Source: Pithys albifrons albifrons (lineage: Eukaryota > Chordata > Aves > Passeriformes > Thamnophilidae). From it: DNA of 64,000 nt. The stretch is taken from assembly GCF_047495875.1 (NCBI RefSeq), contig NC_092458.1:114191727-114255726 (forward strand), read 5' to 3'. Of this stretch, positions 50,870 to 62,462 are shown in pieces (position 1 is the first letter of the stretch; every line of letters starts with the position of its first letter). The notes beneath the pieces were generated by a model. That model did no database searches. It was given only the letters and a program-made list of their open reading frames with translations, and was not told where the DNA came from. The position numbers were made by a program, and so were the translations under genes.

Positions 50870-51750
50870 GGCTGGTGCCCGCAGGGCGCCCCGCGTTCTC
50901 CTTCAGGCTGGCGGGCCGGGCTGCGCTGCCCGCACTGCCCGCAATGCCGCCGGGGGCTGCCCGGGCCGGGACGGGCGCATCCACCGGCGGGATCCCGGCG
51001 GCCGCCCGGAGGGCAGGGGCGTGCAGGGCCGCTGAAACCCCCGCGGCCACCCTGGGCACCGGGAGAGCTCCGGCAACTTCGAGGCGGTGGAGGCGGCGAG
51101 GGAAGGAGGAGTCGTGCCCCGCTCCCTCCGCCCGTTGTGACAGCCGGTGGCACCTTCAGCCCCGCAGGAGCGCCCCTCGCAGCTTCAGCAGCCTGCTCGG
51201 CGGGAGCAGCCTCCTCCCCCGACCGCGCCGCACGGTGCCCCGCATCCCCGGCCAGAGTCAGCGCCGAGGGGCTTCAGTCTCCCGGGGTTGGAGCGCCTCG
51301 CCCCCGCCGCCGAGCTCCCGGGGCAGGAGGGCGAGAAGGGCCGGGCGACTCCTCACGCTTCCGAGCGCATCAAGGAAACTTGCAGGGCGGCATCGCCCAA
51401 ACCTCCTCCTCCGTGCCCGCTCTCCGCCGCTCGCCCCTCTCAGCGCCTGTGTCTCTCCCCGCTCTGCCACGGAGCACTGAGGAACCGGGCGGCTCCGCTG
51501 TGATGCTCGCCGCTCCCTCCCGCTTTGCGTGCCGCGCAGCCGGCTGCAGTTTTTTGGTGGCGCCGCTCCCCCGCCGCCCGCGGGAGCACTGCTCGGCCCC
51601 CTCCCTCCTCCTCCGGCGCGGCCGCGGGGCCGCCCCGCTGCGCCCAGCGCGGCGGGTGCGGGTCCGCCGGGAGCCAGCGCGGCCCCGCGCCGGGGGCGCT
51701 CCGGCACCGAGCCCCGCCAGCCAGCGGGCGGCCCGGGGGCAGCGGGGGAG

Positions 51751-51840
51751 GGACGGGCGGAGACGGGGAGGGATGGACCGAGAGAGGGAGGGATGGACCG
51801 AGAGAGGGAGGGATGGACGGAGAGAGGGAGGGATGGAGAG
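51751..51840. repeat. 20-bp minisatellite in the CpG island, about 4.5 copies
   Basis: Unit GGATGGACCGAGAGAGGGAG at 51771-51790 and 51791-51810, then a variant with CGG for CCG at 51811-51830, and a half unit to 51840. A degenerate copy (GGACGGGCGGAGACGGGGAG) sits at 51751-51770. The repeat is purine-rich on plus. It lies within the likely 5' UTR or proximal promoter of the minus-strand gene, 0.9 kb upstream of the ATG. Confidence 0.9.
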
Positions 51841-52160
51841 CCGAGCAGCGGCCGCCCCTCCTCAGCCGCCCGCCCGCCCGAGGGGAGCGCGGGGCGCGGG
51901 GCGGTGCGTGAGAAGCGCCCCCTCGCCTCGCCCGCTGCCGGCAGCCCGGGGGCGAGTGCGGCCGGCTCGGCGCTAGAGGGGGTTAGTTGACAAGGCAAGG
52001 CATAAAATGCATCCCGGCCGGCGCTCCGCTCGGGAAGGGCCGCGGATTAAAGGGGTCCGAGCCTCGCGGGAGAGAGAGGGGACTCCCCCCGGCCGTCATG
52101 GGCTGCCGCTGGCACCGCTGCTTAAAGATGAGGCAAGGGGTTACAAGGGACAAGCGAGCG

Positions 52161-54670
52161 TGAGCCGCCCGAGCATCCCCGGAATACGGATTCTTTCTTC
52201 GCTTTTTTTAAATTTTTTTTTTAAATTAATTTCTGCACCAGGTGCCGGGAGCGTGCGCAGGGCTGGAGAAGCCGTGCCGGGGATGAGGGTGCGTGAGATG
52301 GGCACATCTGCCTCCCGCTGCCACCTCCCCTGCCAGGTGCCACACCTGTGGAGGGGCTGCGCTCACAGCACACCACGGGCACGGCCCTCTACAGTTCGTG
52401 TTTTTTTATTATTTATTTTTTTTATTCCATCAAGCATTTCATTTTGTGGATCTTTAAAAAGACAGGAAAAAAACACCCATAGGGAAATATTCATATCCGT
52501 ATTTCTGAATAGGAATTTCTCAAATCAGGTGTCTAAATCCACACGTAAGAGAAGAATAAAAAAAAGCTGATTCCCATGGCTTCTCAGTGTTCAAAAATCC
52601 CATTGAAGTCAATGGGTAATGCAGCTACAAGATTCTGCACCAGAGAATACCAAAGTTCCTGCTGAGGTGCCTAAATAGATGTTCAGAAAAGCTTTGTAGG
52701 GAAACACTTACTTTGTAATGCAAGAATAAAGACTATTTTAAAAATTATTAATTTAAGGATTATTTTCAAAGGAGCACAGAAATATGTATTTGTGGATATT
52801 TAGAAGGATCTTTTCAGATGACAATAAGCCTATAACAGTGCAATATTTCCCATTTTTTTAGCTGCATTAACAACATCTCATAAGGAAAGCCTTTATGCAA
52901 AAAGAAGATCAATAGGAAAAGTTTCAAAATAATGAAATAATGATTAGTATTTTGCCTTAACTTCAAGGGGAGGTAAGAGGAGAAAGTTACATTTTTAGGA
53001 TTTAGATATTGGACCAGGTGGCCTTTAATCATCCCTTCATCCCAAATTTTCCTGATTCCATGAGTCTCAATACTGTTCTATTTTAGAATTATCGTAGTCA
53101 AAAGGTGCTAATTGCTGATTTTGGGGGTAATGGGTGAGAATTCAGACTTGAGTTCCTCTCCAACTCTTGGTTGAGCAATGAGATGCTTCCAACCAGACTG
53201 CCATAAATTATGAGAGCAGGACATCATATAAAAAGGTCCCACAGGTTAAGGTGTCACATCAAATGGGCACTGCCCGTTCTACACCCTTCCTTGCCATTAA
53301 CAAAGCCAAATGCCTTCCTCAAGGAGCTTAGAAGGTCTGGCTTCCCACTTCTGTTGCTTTTACATGTCATGTCAGACTAGAGCTGAATACAAACAGGAGG
53401 CAGTGGGAGATGTGACAGGAGTACAGACAAAATCTGTGCGTGTTCCCACTGACAGCTTTGCCTCCTGCTCACCTTGAACTCCACAAGCCACAGGAGAGAG
53501 AACCAAACTCCTCAAAAGGATGGGTGGCATTCCCTCCAAAGTGTCTCCTCACCAGCTTTTAATTGGCTACAGAATTTCCAGGGGAACAACTCTGAAAAAA
53601 AGTGCTCATTCATCTACACATGGCTTAAATTTTAATAACCTTGTGTATTATCGTGAATTCCAAATAAAATCTTAACCACCATGCTTTAATTTTTCAGATG
53701 TTTGCAAACATGCTGAATGTAAGAAAGGATGGGGGGAAAATATTAAATTTAAACCAGTAGAATCCTATTTATATACTCAATTTTTTCCCCCTGAAATTTA
53801 AAGCCTCTTAGTATAGTAAACAGTGAAGTAATAAATTTTGTAAGGGATAATTGCACCAGGGCAGATAAAGAAGAGGAGCCACAGTTTGGGTACCTTCATC
53901 CTCAGATTTCTAGAGTGTGTTTTTGTAGAAGTCAGGAATTCCATATATTGCCATTCTCAAAACAAACCAGAATGTGATCTGCCCTGTGAACAGAAAAATG
54001 ACTGTTCTGTTTTTGTTGTTGTTTTCTTAAATAAAGAGATCATATTTCTGTTAATAATAAACAAACAAGCAAAACAAGAAAGGAAATATAGCATAGAAAT
54101 ATAATTCCACATAATAGGTTGTCCTTTCTTCTTTGTGTAGTTACCTCTACATGATTTAACTTTAATGTATGGGGATGGTGTAAATTATAATAAAACTGTG
54201 AGTTCCTTAAAAAACCAAAGAACAATTACTTTTTCATTAAGATGTTTGTCCTTTGAACCATCATTCACCACTGCATGTGACTTAATGTGATCAAAGCAAA
54301 CCTTTTAATTAAGACACTGACCAGGAACAGATTTACAAGGAACACCTTTTACATGATTCACTGATCTTAAAATTGTTGTAGTGTTTGGACCAAGTCACCT
54401 GCATTAGGATTGTTTAGAGGGGTAACACTCACACAAACTGACCTTAACTATGTAGACTGAGGAAAACACAATGTCTTATTGATCTCTCAAAGGCTGAGGC
54501 AGTAGCTTTGCTAGTGAATAGAATACCCTGCTGATTTGACAGTGGAACCAGAAATGAACCTTCTAATAATCTCTCTCTTATTCAGGGTTATAAATTATAT
54601 CTTTCCCATAAAATTGAAAATTAATTCCATTTTGCTGTACATGATATTCTTGTTTCTGTAGAATTGTACA
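52161..54670. other. Upstream or intergenic DNA; nothing recognised
   Basis: Composition falls back to AT-rich within a few hundred bases of the island. T-rich patches lie at 52205-52222 and 52399-52424. No exon or repeat family was recognised. Confidence 0.5.
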
Positions 54671-54853
54671 CTTTTTCCTTTTTTCTTTTTTCTTTTTCCT
54701 TTTTTCTTTTTTCTTTTCTCTCTTTTCATTTTTTCTTTTTTCTTTTTCCTTTTTCCTTTTTTCCTTTTTTCTTTTTTCTTTTTTCTTTTTCTTTTTTCTT
54801 TTTTTCTTTTTTCTTTTTTTTTTCTTTTTTCTTTCTTTTTCTTTTTTTTTTTT
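54671..54853. repeat. Long pyrimidine tract, (CTTTTT)n-like, 183 bp
   Basis: 183 bases of C and T with a single A (54728). Units are mostly CTTTTT and CCTTTTT. The apparent Phe/Ser-rich frame is an artefact. On the opposite strand it is a purine tract matching the one at 56.2-56.9 kb, giving an inverted arrangement. Confidence 0.95.
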
Positions 54854-56230
54854 AAATGAATAGGTCTTTTAATTTACTAACACTTTTACTATTGAGTGTA
54901 TTTAATAACAAGCTGACATTGGATCACAACTGATACTTCTTCCTACTCTAGTCCCAAATATGCTTATGGCATGTGCAGCAATTCACATGAAATGTTTTTA
55001 ATATTGGCAGATTTTGGAAATTTTCTGTGCTTCAAACCCCACACCTCCACTCACATAATTCTGACATTAAAAATATTATTTAAATGCCAGAACTGGCATC
55101 AGCTGTTCAGTCCTGAATTCACTGTGGTGCAGAACACTTTGTTCTAGGCAGTGGTTCCTACACAGGCAGGATCCAGCAAATCCATTTGCCGGGTCTTACC
55201 TGTTAATTATGAGAGTTTTGTTACTAGATTACACTTTCCTTTTCACTTGCCTTGTGTATGTCATGGACCTCTCCTGACCTGTTAATGAGCTCACTAATTC
55301 TAGTGCTCTCCACTATGAAAGGAGGTGCAATTTAATTAAGTGACAATGAACCAATTACACTCAACAATGTTTTAGGGAGATCTCTGATGAAATGGGCTCT
55401 ACAGCAGTTTCATCCCCATCTTGTTACATGAATAAACTTTGAATTCCCTCAAATTATTTTTGCACTAAATCCTGATTAGAAGATTATATGATGTGCAGGA
55501 TTGTGAAACGTTACGTATTTTTCCAAATTTATACATTGATGTTACAGAAGAGCCCTTATGACAACTCTTAACTTCCAATATTTCATTTTACCTTTCTTTA
55601 TTAATTATAAAATAAATAAAACATCCAAGTTTTAAAGTGGTGATACAGGCAAGTTTGTTACCATGTTTTTTTTCACTTGCGGTTTCTTCAAATAAATCTA
55701 ATTATTTGGACTAATAGGCCAAGCAGAAGATTCAGTCTAAGATGTTTATGTTTTGCAGGAAGGTTTAATAGTAATAGAATTGTCCTGGAAACCTTTCAAG
55801 AATAACAAATTTGTTGGCAGGGAATATTTTCAATATTTAAATTGAGTGAGTGTAGACTTGCTGCAGTGGAGCAAAGGGATTCCAGAGAAAAACCAGCAGA
55901 ATTAATTAAATCCTGGATCCCAGAGGAAAGGAATAGAACATCTAGAGCACAAAAAATAGATATTGTGGCCTCACTGACGGCGAAGGAGCCAAAATTTGCT
56001 TCATAGTTTTGGCAGAGGAATTGTCAGAGAGGTAGAATGTGAGTTAGGAAAACATCTGAATTAAAATGTGAGAGCAGAATTCCACACTAATCAAACTTTG
56101 GAGGACAAGGCAGGTAAGTTTCTTTGTAAGGGTTTTATCCATCTCAGGAAACTCAATAATTTCAGCTGAATTAATTGCAAGTTGAGCTGGGTCTAAAAAA
56201 TGATAAATTAATTTTATTCCTAAACAAAAT
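54854..56230. other. Spacer between inverted pyrimidine and purine tracts; nothing recognised
   Basis: AT-rich sequence of about 1.4 kb without a coding frame of note or a recognised repeat. Confidence 0.5.
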
Positions 56231-56857
56231 GGTTTGGAAAAAGAAAAAGAAAAAGGAAAAGGAAAAGGAAGAGGAAAAGGAAATTAGAAAAAGAAAAAAG
56301 GAAAAGAAAAAGGAAAAGAAAAAAGAAAAAGAAAAAAAAGAAAAAGAAAAAGGAAAAAGAAAAAAAAAGAAAGAGAAAAAAGAAAAAGGAAAAGAAGGAA
56401 AAGATAAAGAAAGAGAAGAAGAAGAAAAATAAAAAGCAAGAAAAAATTAAAACAAAAACAAAAACAAAAGAAAGAAAATAAAAAAGGAAAAAAGATAAAA
56501 AAGGAAAAGGAAAAAGAAAAAAGAAAAAAGAAAAAGATAAAAGAGAAAAAAGGAAAATGAAAAGAGAAAAAGAAAAGAGAAAAAGAAAAAAGAAAAAGAA
56601 AAAAGGGAAAAAAGATAAAAAAGAAAAGAAAAAAGAAAAAAGAAAGGAAAAGAAAAAAGGAAAAAGAAAGAAAAAGAAAAAAGAGAAAAAAGGAAAAGAG
56701 AAAAAGAAAAAAAGAAAAAGAAAAAGAAAAGAGAAAAAGAAAAAAGAAAAAGGAACAGAAAAAGGAACAGAAAAAGGAAAAGGAAAAGAAAAAAGAAAAA
56801 GGAAAAGGAAAAGAAAAAAGAAAAAGAAGAAAAAGAAAAAAAGAAAAAGAAAAAATT
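56231..56857. repeat. Long purine tract, (AAAAG)n/(AAAAAG)n-like, about 620 bp
   Basis: Almost entirely A and G in units such as AAAAAG, AAAAGG and AAAGAG; I count fewer than 20 pyrimidines. Lys/Glu-rich frames on plus and Phe/Ser-rich frames on minus (up to 280 codons) result from the low complexity and are not genes. The tract is long enough for triplex (H-DNA) formation and is probably unstable in length. Confidence 0.95.
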
Positions 56858-58317
56858 AAAAAGAGGCAAATCCCCTGCATTCCTGGAGAATGAAGGAGAT
56901 TCTCCCCCCAGCACCCACAGTGCCCATGAAGTGCCCATGAAGGGAGGACATTCATCAAGGCTCTGCCTAAACTGTTTATCTCCTGCAACTTGGCAGACTT
57001 ATATTCCACTGGGAGCAGCACATAAATCTTCTGAGGTCCTTTCCTGGGAACATGGAGAAGCAATTCCTGGCTGGAGTGGGATATTTCTTTAGCAATTGGA
57101 ACTCCCAGCAAATACAACCAGAACAATGTCAGATGGTGATGCTCTAAACATTAAAAAGATCATGTGCCTGGTTTTAATGACCTTCATTTCAAATTGCCAT
57201 TGAAATATTATCGCTAAAACTTTCAAAGAACTTAATTACAACTTTAAAAGATTCTTCATTTTAAATATGGACCCTTTTCTGAGGAGGCAAGAACTTCATT
57301 CTTACTGTAGCCACAAAAATGGTGAAACTAAAAGTAAATTCACAAATATTCCTTCCTGTTGGAGGTTGTGACAAAACTGGAGTTTTGCTTTTGACTGGTG
57401 TTAGCTCTGGACAAACTGGAGCTGTCTGGGTCTAAATACTCTACTTGAGATCTATAATACTTGAGAAAAATGGAAACACTTTTCCATCCTTTAGTATATA
57501 TTGCTTCTGAAATCAGCCCCTGTGGCTAAACACTATTTTCCTTGACCCAGTACTGTATCTGTGTAAAGATTTGAATCTTCCTGATTGTTTTTCCCTTTTG
57601 GTACTGCTGCCTTGTAGATGAAAATGAGAAAACAGTGAGGTTGGCTCGGAACAAATAACAATAAAGGCAAACAAGCAGACTTATTCTAAAGATGTATCAT
57701 TTTGCCCTTTTCCAACCACATCTTAATGCAGGGATTGCTTCAGGCATTAGAGCAGAAGTGTTTGTCATTATCACAGATTAATGTTCTGTTTGAGCAGGAG
57801 CTCCTTGACATGTTTGCATTATTTTAGCAGCTGGTGTGGTGTGATGGATCCATTTCTGCATTTCTGCATTTGAGTCAACCTCAAGCAGCAGAACCAGCAT
57901 GTGTGAGACATGAGTGGCAATTATGTCAGCAGAGGTGATAAAATCTGAGCTCCTCCTGGAAAGGATGAGTGAAATTATTTTCAGTCATATGCAGATGTTC
58001 TGGGTACCACCTCCAAATTAATCTGCTGCACTTATTGAGTCTAAAATTCTGCACAAAATGTAACTGTACCTAATGCTGAAAAAGTATTGGCATCAAACAG
58101 GCTATTCCAGATGTGAAAACATCTTCCTTGGCACACTCTGACATCCAGGACGTGGCCAGTCACAACGACTTCAGTACATTTGCATCTCTCAGACAACCTT
58201 TGCTTTGCCCTTAAAGATGAAAAAGACACCCTGGAATGCAGACAGAGCCTGATAACTGAACTTGGCAAACTAACTATATGTCCATACATTTTATTTCCAA
58301 TCCACAATTCACCTTTC
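56858..58317. other. Upstream or intergenic DNA; nothing recognised
   Basis: Starts at the end of the purine tract. GTGCCCATGAA is doubled at about 56920-56942. An 86-codon minus frame (56868-57126) runs into the tract but has no domain. The remainder is AT-rich without recognised features. Confidence 0.5.
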
Positions 58318-58554
58318 TGTTGCCAAGACTTACTCCAATATTCTATTTTTCAGCTTTTTCCAGTGTCTTCTGATGTTCTCCATCAAGTCAGAGCCTGACA
58401 AAGCCACAGAAGACAAGCCCCACTTTCCATCCACAGGGGACCACTTGGCTGGAGTGTTGCTGAGCTGCTGCTGTTCCAGCAAACATCCCGTAATCCCAAC
58501 TCCTGGGCACAACCAGCCTGTCAAGGCCGACCCCCAGAGAGCCCCTTGGACACA
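58318..58554. repeat. Duplicated segment, copy A (237 bp)
   Basis: Begins TGTTGCCAAGACTTACTCC and ends CTTGGACACA. Aligned by eye to 62237-62462 it differs by one 11-bp insertion (GAGCTGCTGCT, about 58467-58477) and about 7 substitutions, near 97% identity otherwise. It contains TATTCTATTTTTCAG, resembling a splice acceptor, followed by a frame with SIKSEPDKATEDKPHF. The frame is broken in copy B by the 11-bp difference, so coding conservation is not supported. It matches no repeat family I recognise. Confidence 0.9.
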
Positions 58555-61500
58555 GATCTCTTGCTTCATTCTGCCCAGTGGAATTAGTGAAAATTCACAG
58601 TCTTTCAGTAAAACTATGCTTTTTGTCTTTAAAAGATGGTTTAACCTGCCCAAACCCCCTCACATAAAGCAAAAAAAGTTCCACTTTTGTTCCTAAAATC
58701 TATTCACTTGGATCACCTGAAATACTTTGTCAGCCTTGTTAATAATTATTAGATAATGTAAGAATGAACATTAATTATGATGACCTCCAAAAACATTTTA
58801 GAAGAGTCTACTTGGATACCACCATCATTTTTTAATGAAGAATAAGATATTTCTGTAAATTCTGATGTTGTAGTCACCAGCTGCTGATGTAATAGGAGAA
58901 AACTACAATAATAAAGGGTAGGTGGTTTATTTGGGAAGCCAAAAAACTGAATTGTAGCTTAAATCTGACATTATTATTTAACATTTTACAGCATGAATGA
59001 TTTTATCTTTCAATATGTGATGCTTAATTCCAGAACTGGAAAGACATATATAATCACCAGGCATAAAAACAACAAACAGCAATTAATTAAATATACAATG
59101 AGACAGTTCAGTTTAGAAATGGAGCTATTCCTAAGAAAAAAAAAACCTCTTTGAAAGAGAGCAAATCTGAGCTGCTGATTGTGGGATAATTAGTCACTAT
59201 TATCAATTCAAGCAAGGATTTCAAACCTCTTGGGGCAGATGCTGTTCATCTCTAAGCCTAAATTTCTAAAACATCCTTTCAAGGTTGGTAATTCTGAAAT
59301 GTTTGTTTGATGCTGGATTGAAAGTGAACAGTGGGCAGAAATGAATGGGGTTTGTCCTACAAAGTGTTAGAGGCAATTGTGTTCTCCTGGAGATGAGAAA
59401 GATGAAATAAAATAGTGCCTCTGACTTTAAAAATGGTGTCATTCATAACGCAAGGAAAAGTATTTTCCAAAGGCAGAACACAAAAATATTTTAAATTATT
59501 TTATAGTTAGAATCCACAGAAGAGGCGAGAGCACAGAATTCTCAATTTCTTAATATTTGAGAACAAACAACCAACCTCCCACACCTTCCTCCAAATTCTG
59601 CTTTCCGAGGTTGAAAGTGACACCAACAATGCTGATTTTTCAGGAGAACAAATTAATCTCCAGGATGCTCAGAGTGAGTAACATGAACACAATTTCAACT
59701 CTTACTGGGACCATCAAATGAGTTTAAAGCTTAACACTGTTCTAATTGTTCATTTGAAATAATTAAAGAATTTTATAGATAAAAATTGAGAAACAGAACC
59801 GATTTTCTGGCTTAATGTTGGCCACTAGAGGGACTTGTGCAGCCAAGAGTCACTTCCATGGGCTTCAGAAAGAATTGTAGATAATTTATTAGCAAAAATG
59901 CAAATATGACTAAAAATTAGGTATACTTATGGGTTTTTTTTTAAACTCACCAAAGAAATTTGCCTTTCCATGTCTGTCTTTTCTTGAGAGCACCTTAATT
60001 TTGTTGCTTTGCAATAATTACACTCTGAAAAACATCAGGAGTTTTATCTCCAAAAAGCAGATATAGTTTTATCTATGCACCATATACTGAAAATATCATC
60101 ATATACAAAAATAAACTGGTTTGATTTCTAAAGATATTTGTTTAAAACTTGAAGTGATGGTTGGACTCATATTAATTCCAGACAATTTATATTAGCAAAT
60201 AGAAAATGAAGTGTGATGTCCCCTTTTATCACTGAAGGGATACACTCACATGAAATTTGGCTGTGATTTTAGAGCTTGGAAAATTTAAAGCTTTAAATTC
60301 CTGTTTCGAAATTCCAGACACAAAAGAGCTGAGGTGTTTAAATTAATAATAATAATAATAATTTCGTGCTGCTGAAATGGTTGGATCTAATTTAAGGCAG
60401 AAAACATCATTGTCTGGTTCTGTTACCTCTCTAGTCGTGCAAAGTGTGTTTATTATATCTTGAAAAATGCCTTTGGCAGGAAAAGGAACACTTTGAAAAC
60501 TTTCCAAGTCAAACTGGAAAGTATTGCACAAAAATGCAGATTATCAAATGCCTTTAAAAAGATGTTCATATTTTCAGGCTGAATGAAATAGTAAAAAAAC
60601 TTGATGGATATTTCATAGGAGTGGGAGGGGGAAATATTGCAGCAGAGAAAATATTAGAATCAATCCACAAAATGTTATTGGCTTAAGAAGGATTTGCCTC
60701 TTAAAACAGAGCGAGAGAACTCAGGAAGAAATACTGAGGTTTGACTACAAGTTTGGTTTGATATTTGTATCTCCTCTTCATTTTTTTACAATATTTTTAT
60801 TTAAATTATTTTTTGCCCCTGAAATCCATAAGAACAGATCCAACATTTGGATAGTTGGATTGACTGAAAGGGGATTAAACGACAGGTCTGAACTCCAACA
60901 AATTCATTTATATTTTCCAAAATTAGAAGGTAGGATGGACAGGTGTCTCCTGAAAGAAAGATTACTTAAAACATCTGTTATAGTATTTCCATGCTATGAC
61001 AATTTCTGGGTTTGGATCTAATTGTAAGAATCCAAAAAGAACATTTGAGAGTGACCAGGTAAGGAAGAACTAAATAAAATGATCTGGCAGAAGAATATTA
61101 TCAATACAAATATCTGAACTAAATCCAGACTGGAGTAAAATAATATATAAAAAAAAGCTTATTAAAAATAGTCCCTATTGAAGATAAAACATTTTTAGAA
61201 TATCTATTGAACATCATGGAGTGAGAATTTCTTTGCAGAAATTTATTCTTGCTTCCATTGCATTTTCCCTGATGCTCATAATTTGTCACAGGGTGTGTCC
61301 CAATGCACATCTTTGCCCAAAGGGTTCCTTTTCTACCTGGGAAAACCTGCCTAGAAAAAGCCTTTTTCCAAGCCACTTCAAGGGATTTTTTTCTATGCTG
61401 TGAAGCTGCACGTGAAATAGCAAGAAATTCCTGGAATGACAAAAAAAAAAAAAAAAAAAAAGAGTGAAGAAAGTTATTTGGGCATCCAAAATAAAATCTA

Positions 61501-62236
61501 CCCCATTAAAACAACCAGGAAAAAGCAAAAGATTGGACAACTTTAAATTTTAGGGAGTTGCTGATGTTTTAGATATAATTCAAATTCAAATTTATTATGT
61601 TAAGAATACCTGAAATTAAGAATAGAGGGCTTGCATAACTAGAGGTTTTTTTAATGGAAGTCTATAATTAATAAAATTTTAATTTTAAAGTGTGTTAAAT
61701 AGAATTATTTTCCCCCCATCATCTGACACTCTTTTCTGGAGTCATTTTTTGTCATGGATAATTCATGGTTAGTAAACTTTGATTTATTTTTGCATGAAAA
61801 AGCAAAGTAAGTACTTTTGATTTAGTTTTGCTTGAGATCTTTGAGCGCTTTTCTGACCTTTATTTGTTAATATAAAAGCTCTGTTATGTTATAACAGGAA
61901 AGCAACTAAGCGTCCACTGGGGGAATAATTAATAATTTCTTCAGTTGAAATGGATGCTCCCAAACATTCCTGGAAATGCATCCTTCTTATAAAAAGTATG
62001 AAATCTGGAAGATGTATTTGCTTGAAAGGATCTCTAAAGGAACTCTATATAAGAGAGGAAAAAAATGGAGGGAGCAAAAAGTCAGGAAGGAAACAGGTCT
62101 AGGAGGTTTTTAACTGAAACCACTGGCACTCCAAACCCTGAAAATTTTGTATATTTGCCTTTTGATTTGTCCTATTGTGCCAGTGCATATTAAAATTTTC
62201 TATGGAACTGTGTCTGTTCTGTCTTCACCTTGCAGG
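58555..62236. other. Intergenic DNA with small simple repeats
   Basis: AT-rich sequence between the two duplicate copies. It holds a short (AAT)n run at about 60344-60361 and an A21 homopolymer at 61441-61461. The A21 is not preceded by recognisable transcript-derived sequence. No coding feature supported. Confidence 0.5.
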
Positions 62237-62462
62237 TGTTGCCAAGACTTACTCCAATATTCTATTTTTCAGCTTTTTCCAGTGTCTTCTGATATTCTCC
62301 ATCAAGTCAGAGCCTGACAAAGGCACAGAAGACAAACCCCACTTTCCATCCACAGGGGACCACTTGGCTGGAGTGTTGCTGTTCCAGCAAACATCCCATA
62401 ATCCCAACTCCTGGGCACAAGCAGCCTGTCAAGGCTGACCCCCGGAGAGCCCCTTGGACACA
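62237..62462. repeat. Duplicated segment, copy B (226 bp)
   Basis: Same orientation as copy A, 3.9 kb to the right, lacking the 11-bp GCTGCTGAG-type insertion. Differences seen include GATATTCTCC for GATGTTCTCC, CCCATAATCC for CCCGTAATCC and CCCCCGGAGA for CCCCCAGAGA; the GTAA/ATAA and CAG/CGG changes are CpG-type transitions. Similarity starts and stops abruptly at both ends. Confidence 0.9.

Larger units (their letters stand above)
50120..52160 (-). promoter_or_regulatory. CpG island: TATA-less promoter and 5' region of the minus-strand gene
   Basis: Composition changes sharply from AT-rich flanks to very GC- and CpG-rich sequence, densest at about 50.45-52.1 kb. GC-box-like GGGCGG or CCGCCC hexamers occur, for example at 50517-50521, 50606-50611 and 51753-51758. 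No TATA box lies in the proper orientation upstream of the minus-strand exon. The only TATA-like motif, CATAAAATG at 52001-52009, sits at the right edge on the plus strand. The island contains the signal-peptide exon at 50767-50869, which fixes it as a gene start. The transcription start cannot be placed. A divergent plus-strand transcript is possible but not shown. Confidence 0.85.

Noticed and set aside
50537..51976. 479-codon plus-strand open frame across the CpG island, with other frames of 118-246 codons on both strands
   Set aside because: Very GC-rich sequence has few stop codons, and several overlapping frames are open on both strands. The peptide is Pro/Arg/Ala/Gly-rich, contains the 20-bp minisatellite and shows no domain. 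The signal-peptide exon on minus has independent support.
56175..57126. Lys/Glu-rich and Phe/Ser-rich frames up to 280 codons
   Set aside because: Direct translation of a simple purine tract; not a coiled-coil or membrane protein gene.
58373..58696. Coding exon SIKSEPDK shared by the two duplicate segments
   Set aside because: The 11-bp difference shifts the frame between copies, and there is no donor downstream that keeps a frame; sequence similarity is not codon-biased.
61441..61461. A21 as the poly(A) tail of a processed pseudogene
   Set aside because: No transcript-like sequence, AATAAA or flanking target duplication precedes it on plus.
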